Below, one piece after another: positions 62,700-64,000 of a DNA stretch of 64,000 nucleotides. A program made the translations under genes and the position numbers. The notes under the pieces were generated by a model. The model did no database searches, was not told where the DNA came from, and worked only from the letters and a program-made list of their open reading frames with translations. The stretch comes from G963677325 sp963810555 (GTDB lineage Bacteria; Bacteroidota; Bacteroidia; Bacteroidales; Prolixibacteraceae), in contig CAWENX010000007.1 in the NCBI GenBank assembly GCA_963810555.1, positions 248,001 to 312,000 of the forward strand, given 5' to 3'. Position 1 is the first letter of the stretch; every line of letters starts with the position of its first letter.

Positions 62700-63266
62700 T
62701 TAGAATCTTTTTGAATTCTCAAGTATATTACCTTTATCATCAAAATACATATGCTTCTTCTCTCTGCCCTTTTGCAACACAATGTCATAATGTGAGTTTG
62801 ATTTATCGTTCTCATCATATGTTCTGATAATAGCAGCGTCCTTAGTTATTTTCCAATCTTTATAAGGACTTTTTTCGATAGCCGCCAACACAACTTTGGG
62901 AGGGTCAAAATTTTTCACCTCTTCTCTTGAACGAATCAACTTTCCATCAGGTAAAAATACAGCATCCAATTGATCTCCGTTTGAGGTTTTCGCATGGCAG
63001 ATATAAAGCCAGTTTTTTTCAATTCCCGCATTAATATTTTGATCCCAACCGTAAGGTTCAAACTTTGTTTTGGAAGTAGCCCATGCAACCGGCTGGTTGC
63101 CACGGCCAAAATCTTTCATAAAATTCTCTTTTACAATTGCGGGAACTTTAGCCGGATCGGTCTTAAATTCTACAGGCGTTATTTTCTCTTGCTTTTGTTG
63201 AGCAAACAGTAATGCCGGAAAAACAGACAGTAGAAATAAAATCTTAATAAAAATCAACTTTCTCAT
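62700..63266 (-). CDS. Periplasmic PepSY-like protein
   Basis: 188 residues from the ATG at 63266 (MRKLIFIKILFLLSVFPALL); an ATG 17 codons earlier is less likely. Signal peptide about 1-23, ending FAQ. Two domains of similar pattern follow: VKENFMKDFGRGNQPVAWA... KNWLYICHAKTSNGDQLDAVF, and VLAAIEKSPYKDWKITKDAAIIR... KKHMYFDDKGNILENSKRF. This repeats the PepSY-like (beta-lactamase-inhibitor-like) pattern of Bacteroidota periplasmic proteins. Function unknown. Confidence 0.65.
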   Translation of the reverse strand: MRKLIFIKILFLLSVFPALLFAQQKQEKITPVEFKTDPAKVPAIVKENFMKDFGRGNQPVAWATSKTKFEPYGWDQNINAGIEKNWLYICHAKTSNGDQLDAVFLPDGKLIRSREEVKNFDPPKVVLAAIEKSPYKDWKITKDAAIIRTYDENDKSNSHYDIVLQKGREKKHMYFDDKGNILENSKRF

Positions 63267-63468
63267 AAGAAAAATTTTAAAATGTATAATGAACTCATAA
63301 CAAATAAGAGCCTTCAATGTTTAAAATGAATTGACAATTGATCCCGAAGCTTAGAGACGAAAATGTGGAAATAGTGAATTTAGATCCTTCACGCACGGGA
63401 CGAGAAACAGTGAAGTGAGAATGACGATTGAATGACGATGCTGATCACGCACGTGCGGTAGGGGATTA

Positions 63469-64000
63469 TCAGATCCCTGCGTAAACAATCAATGTAAGAC
63501 CTGCAATAAATAAAACGAACATCGCTGCTAAAAGCCCTTTGACGCTTGCTGTGGCTCCTTTGAATTCTTTCCAGATCACAATCCCCCATATGGCACCGAT
63601 CATCGTATCGCCCTGACCTAATCCGAATGAAATTGCGTAACCTGCTTTGGTTCCCGAGAGATAATTTAGGGCTGTTGCGATGGCCCACATCACTCCGCCT
63701 AAAATTCCCAAAAGGTGTAATTTTGGCTTTCCACTGAAGTATTGATGGTAACTGACAGGCTCTCCCTCAACAGGTTTTCGCATCATATAGGTATTGAAAA
63801 CAAAATTTGATGCCAGCATACCAAGACTGAAAAGGAACATAGCCGTATAAGCGGTAATTTTCCCGGCTTCAGGAGCACTCATATTATCAGCCATTGAAGA
63901 AGCGACAATCCGGTAAAAAAGAGACATGAGAATCCCTGCAATAACAGATAAAAAAATCCCTTTTGCGGGAACTTTACCCCTTCCCCGCGCTGCTTTACTG
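63469..64000 (-). CDS. GRP/RhaT-like sugar transporter, partial (C-terminal part)
   Basis: The gene runs in from the right edge and ends at 63469; about 177 residues are visible. Several hydrophobic helices alternate with short loops: GIFLSVIAGILMSLFYR, AYTAMFLFSLGMLASNFVF, LLGILGGVMWAIATALNYL, GYAISFGLGQGDTMIGAIWG and GLLAAMFVLFIAGLTLIVYAG. GVMWAIAT and the GQGDTMIGAIWG segment are typical of the DMT-superfamily sugar permeases of the GRP/RhaT/GlcU group. Sugar cannot be assigned without the N-terminus. Confidence 0.75.
   Translation of the reverse strand, partial: SKAARGRGKVPAKGIFLSVIAGILMSLFYRIVASSMADNMSAPEAGKITAYTAMFLFSLGMLASNFVFNTYMMRKPVEGEPVSYHQYFSGKPKLHLLGILGGVMWAIATALNYLSGTKAGYAISFGLGQGDTMIGAIWGIVIWKEFKGATASVKGLLAAMFVLFIAGLTLIVYAGI

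Overview
The window (about 40% GC by eye) looks like the chromosome of an environmental member of the Bacteroidota, probably Bacteroidales-like. Support: TAnnTTTG-type -7 promoter boxes, a gliding/type IX-secretion C-terminal domain, a very short ATP synthase epsilon subunit, many glycoside hydrolases with signal peptides ending in A-Q or S-Q, and a BtuB/BtuG-type cobalamin uptake locus. No rRNA, CRISPR array, transposase, phage gene or SusC/SusD pair was found.

Layout. 0-6 kb: mostly minus-strand housekeeping genes (metalloprotease-like protein, Xaa-Pro aminopeptidase, NUDIX hydrolase, SDR, thioesterase) and a plus-strand LysE-type exporter; several carry single-base frameshifts. 6-10.5 kb: an HME-type RND metal efflux pump (adaptor and CzcA/CusA) without an outer-membrane factor. 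11-18 kb: tRNA-Gly(CCC), an MFS transporter, a nitroreductase, a GH63-like glucosidase and a serine hydrolase. 18.5-21 kb: a PA14-containing GH3 lipoprotein. 21-30 kb: a complete F1Fo ATP synthase operon (Z-like, membrane protein, a, c, b, delta, alpha, gamma, beta, epsilon) with a polyprenyl synthetase between gamma and beta. 31-32.5 kb: a GH57 protein. 33-48.5 kb: a tandem array of five related GH3 enzymes followed by a GH97, all plus strand. 48.7-53.7 kb: a T9SS-type C-terminal-domain protein, a CBM9-like protein and a porin-PII-Amt ammonium operon. 54.8-56 kb: an octaheme cytochrome lipoprotein. 56.3-60.8 kb: a cobalamin riboswitch controlling a lipoprotein, a TonB-dependent receptor and a BtuG-like propeller. 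60.8-64 kb: PAP2 phosphatase, YwbE, lumazine synthase, a PepSY-like protein and a sugar transporter cut by the window edge.

What stands out. (1) Four intergenic elements, each readable as seven consecutive 11-bp units (77 bp), fall into two sequence subfamilies. (2) Arrays with 7-bp or 8-bp period, of many unrelated sequences, fill intergenic gaps and also run inside genes, where they encode the hydrophobic core of several signal peptides and a segment of the ATP synthase a subunit. (3) The five tandem GH3 paralogues have Glu where the GH3 nucleophile Asp is expected, and four of them carry repeat-derived insertions at the same interdomain linker. (4) Ten genes contain a total of about 19 single-base frameshifts, mostly apparent insertions, clustered at 0-6 kb and 50-55 kb; these could be sequence errors or gene decay, and the sequence alone cannot decide.
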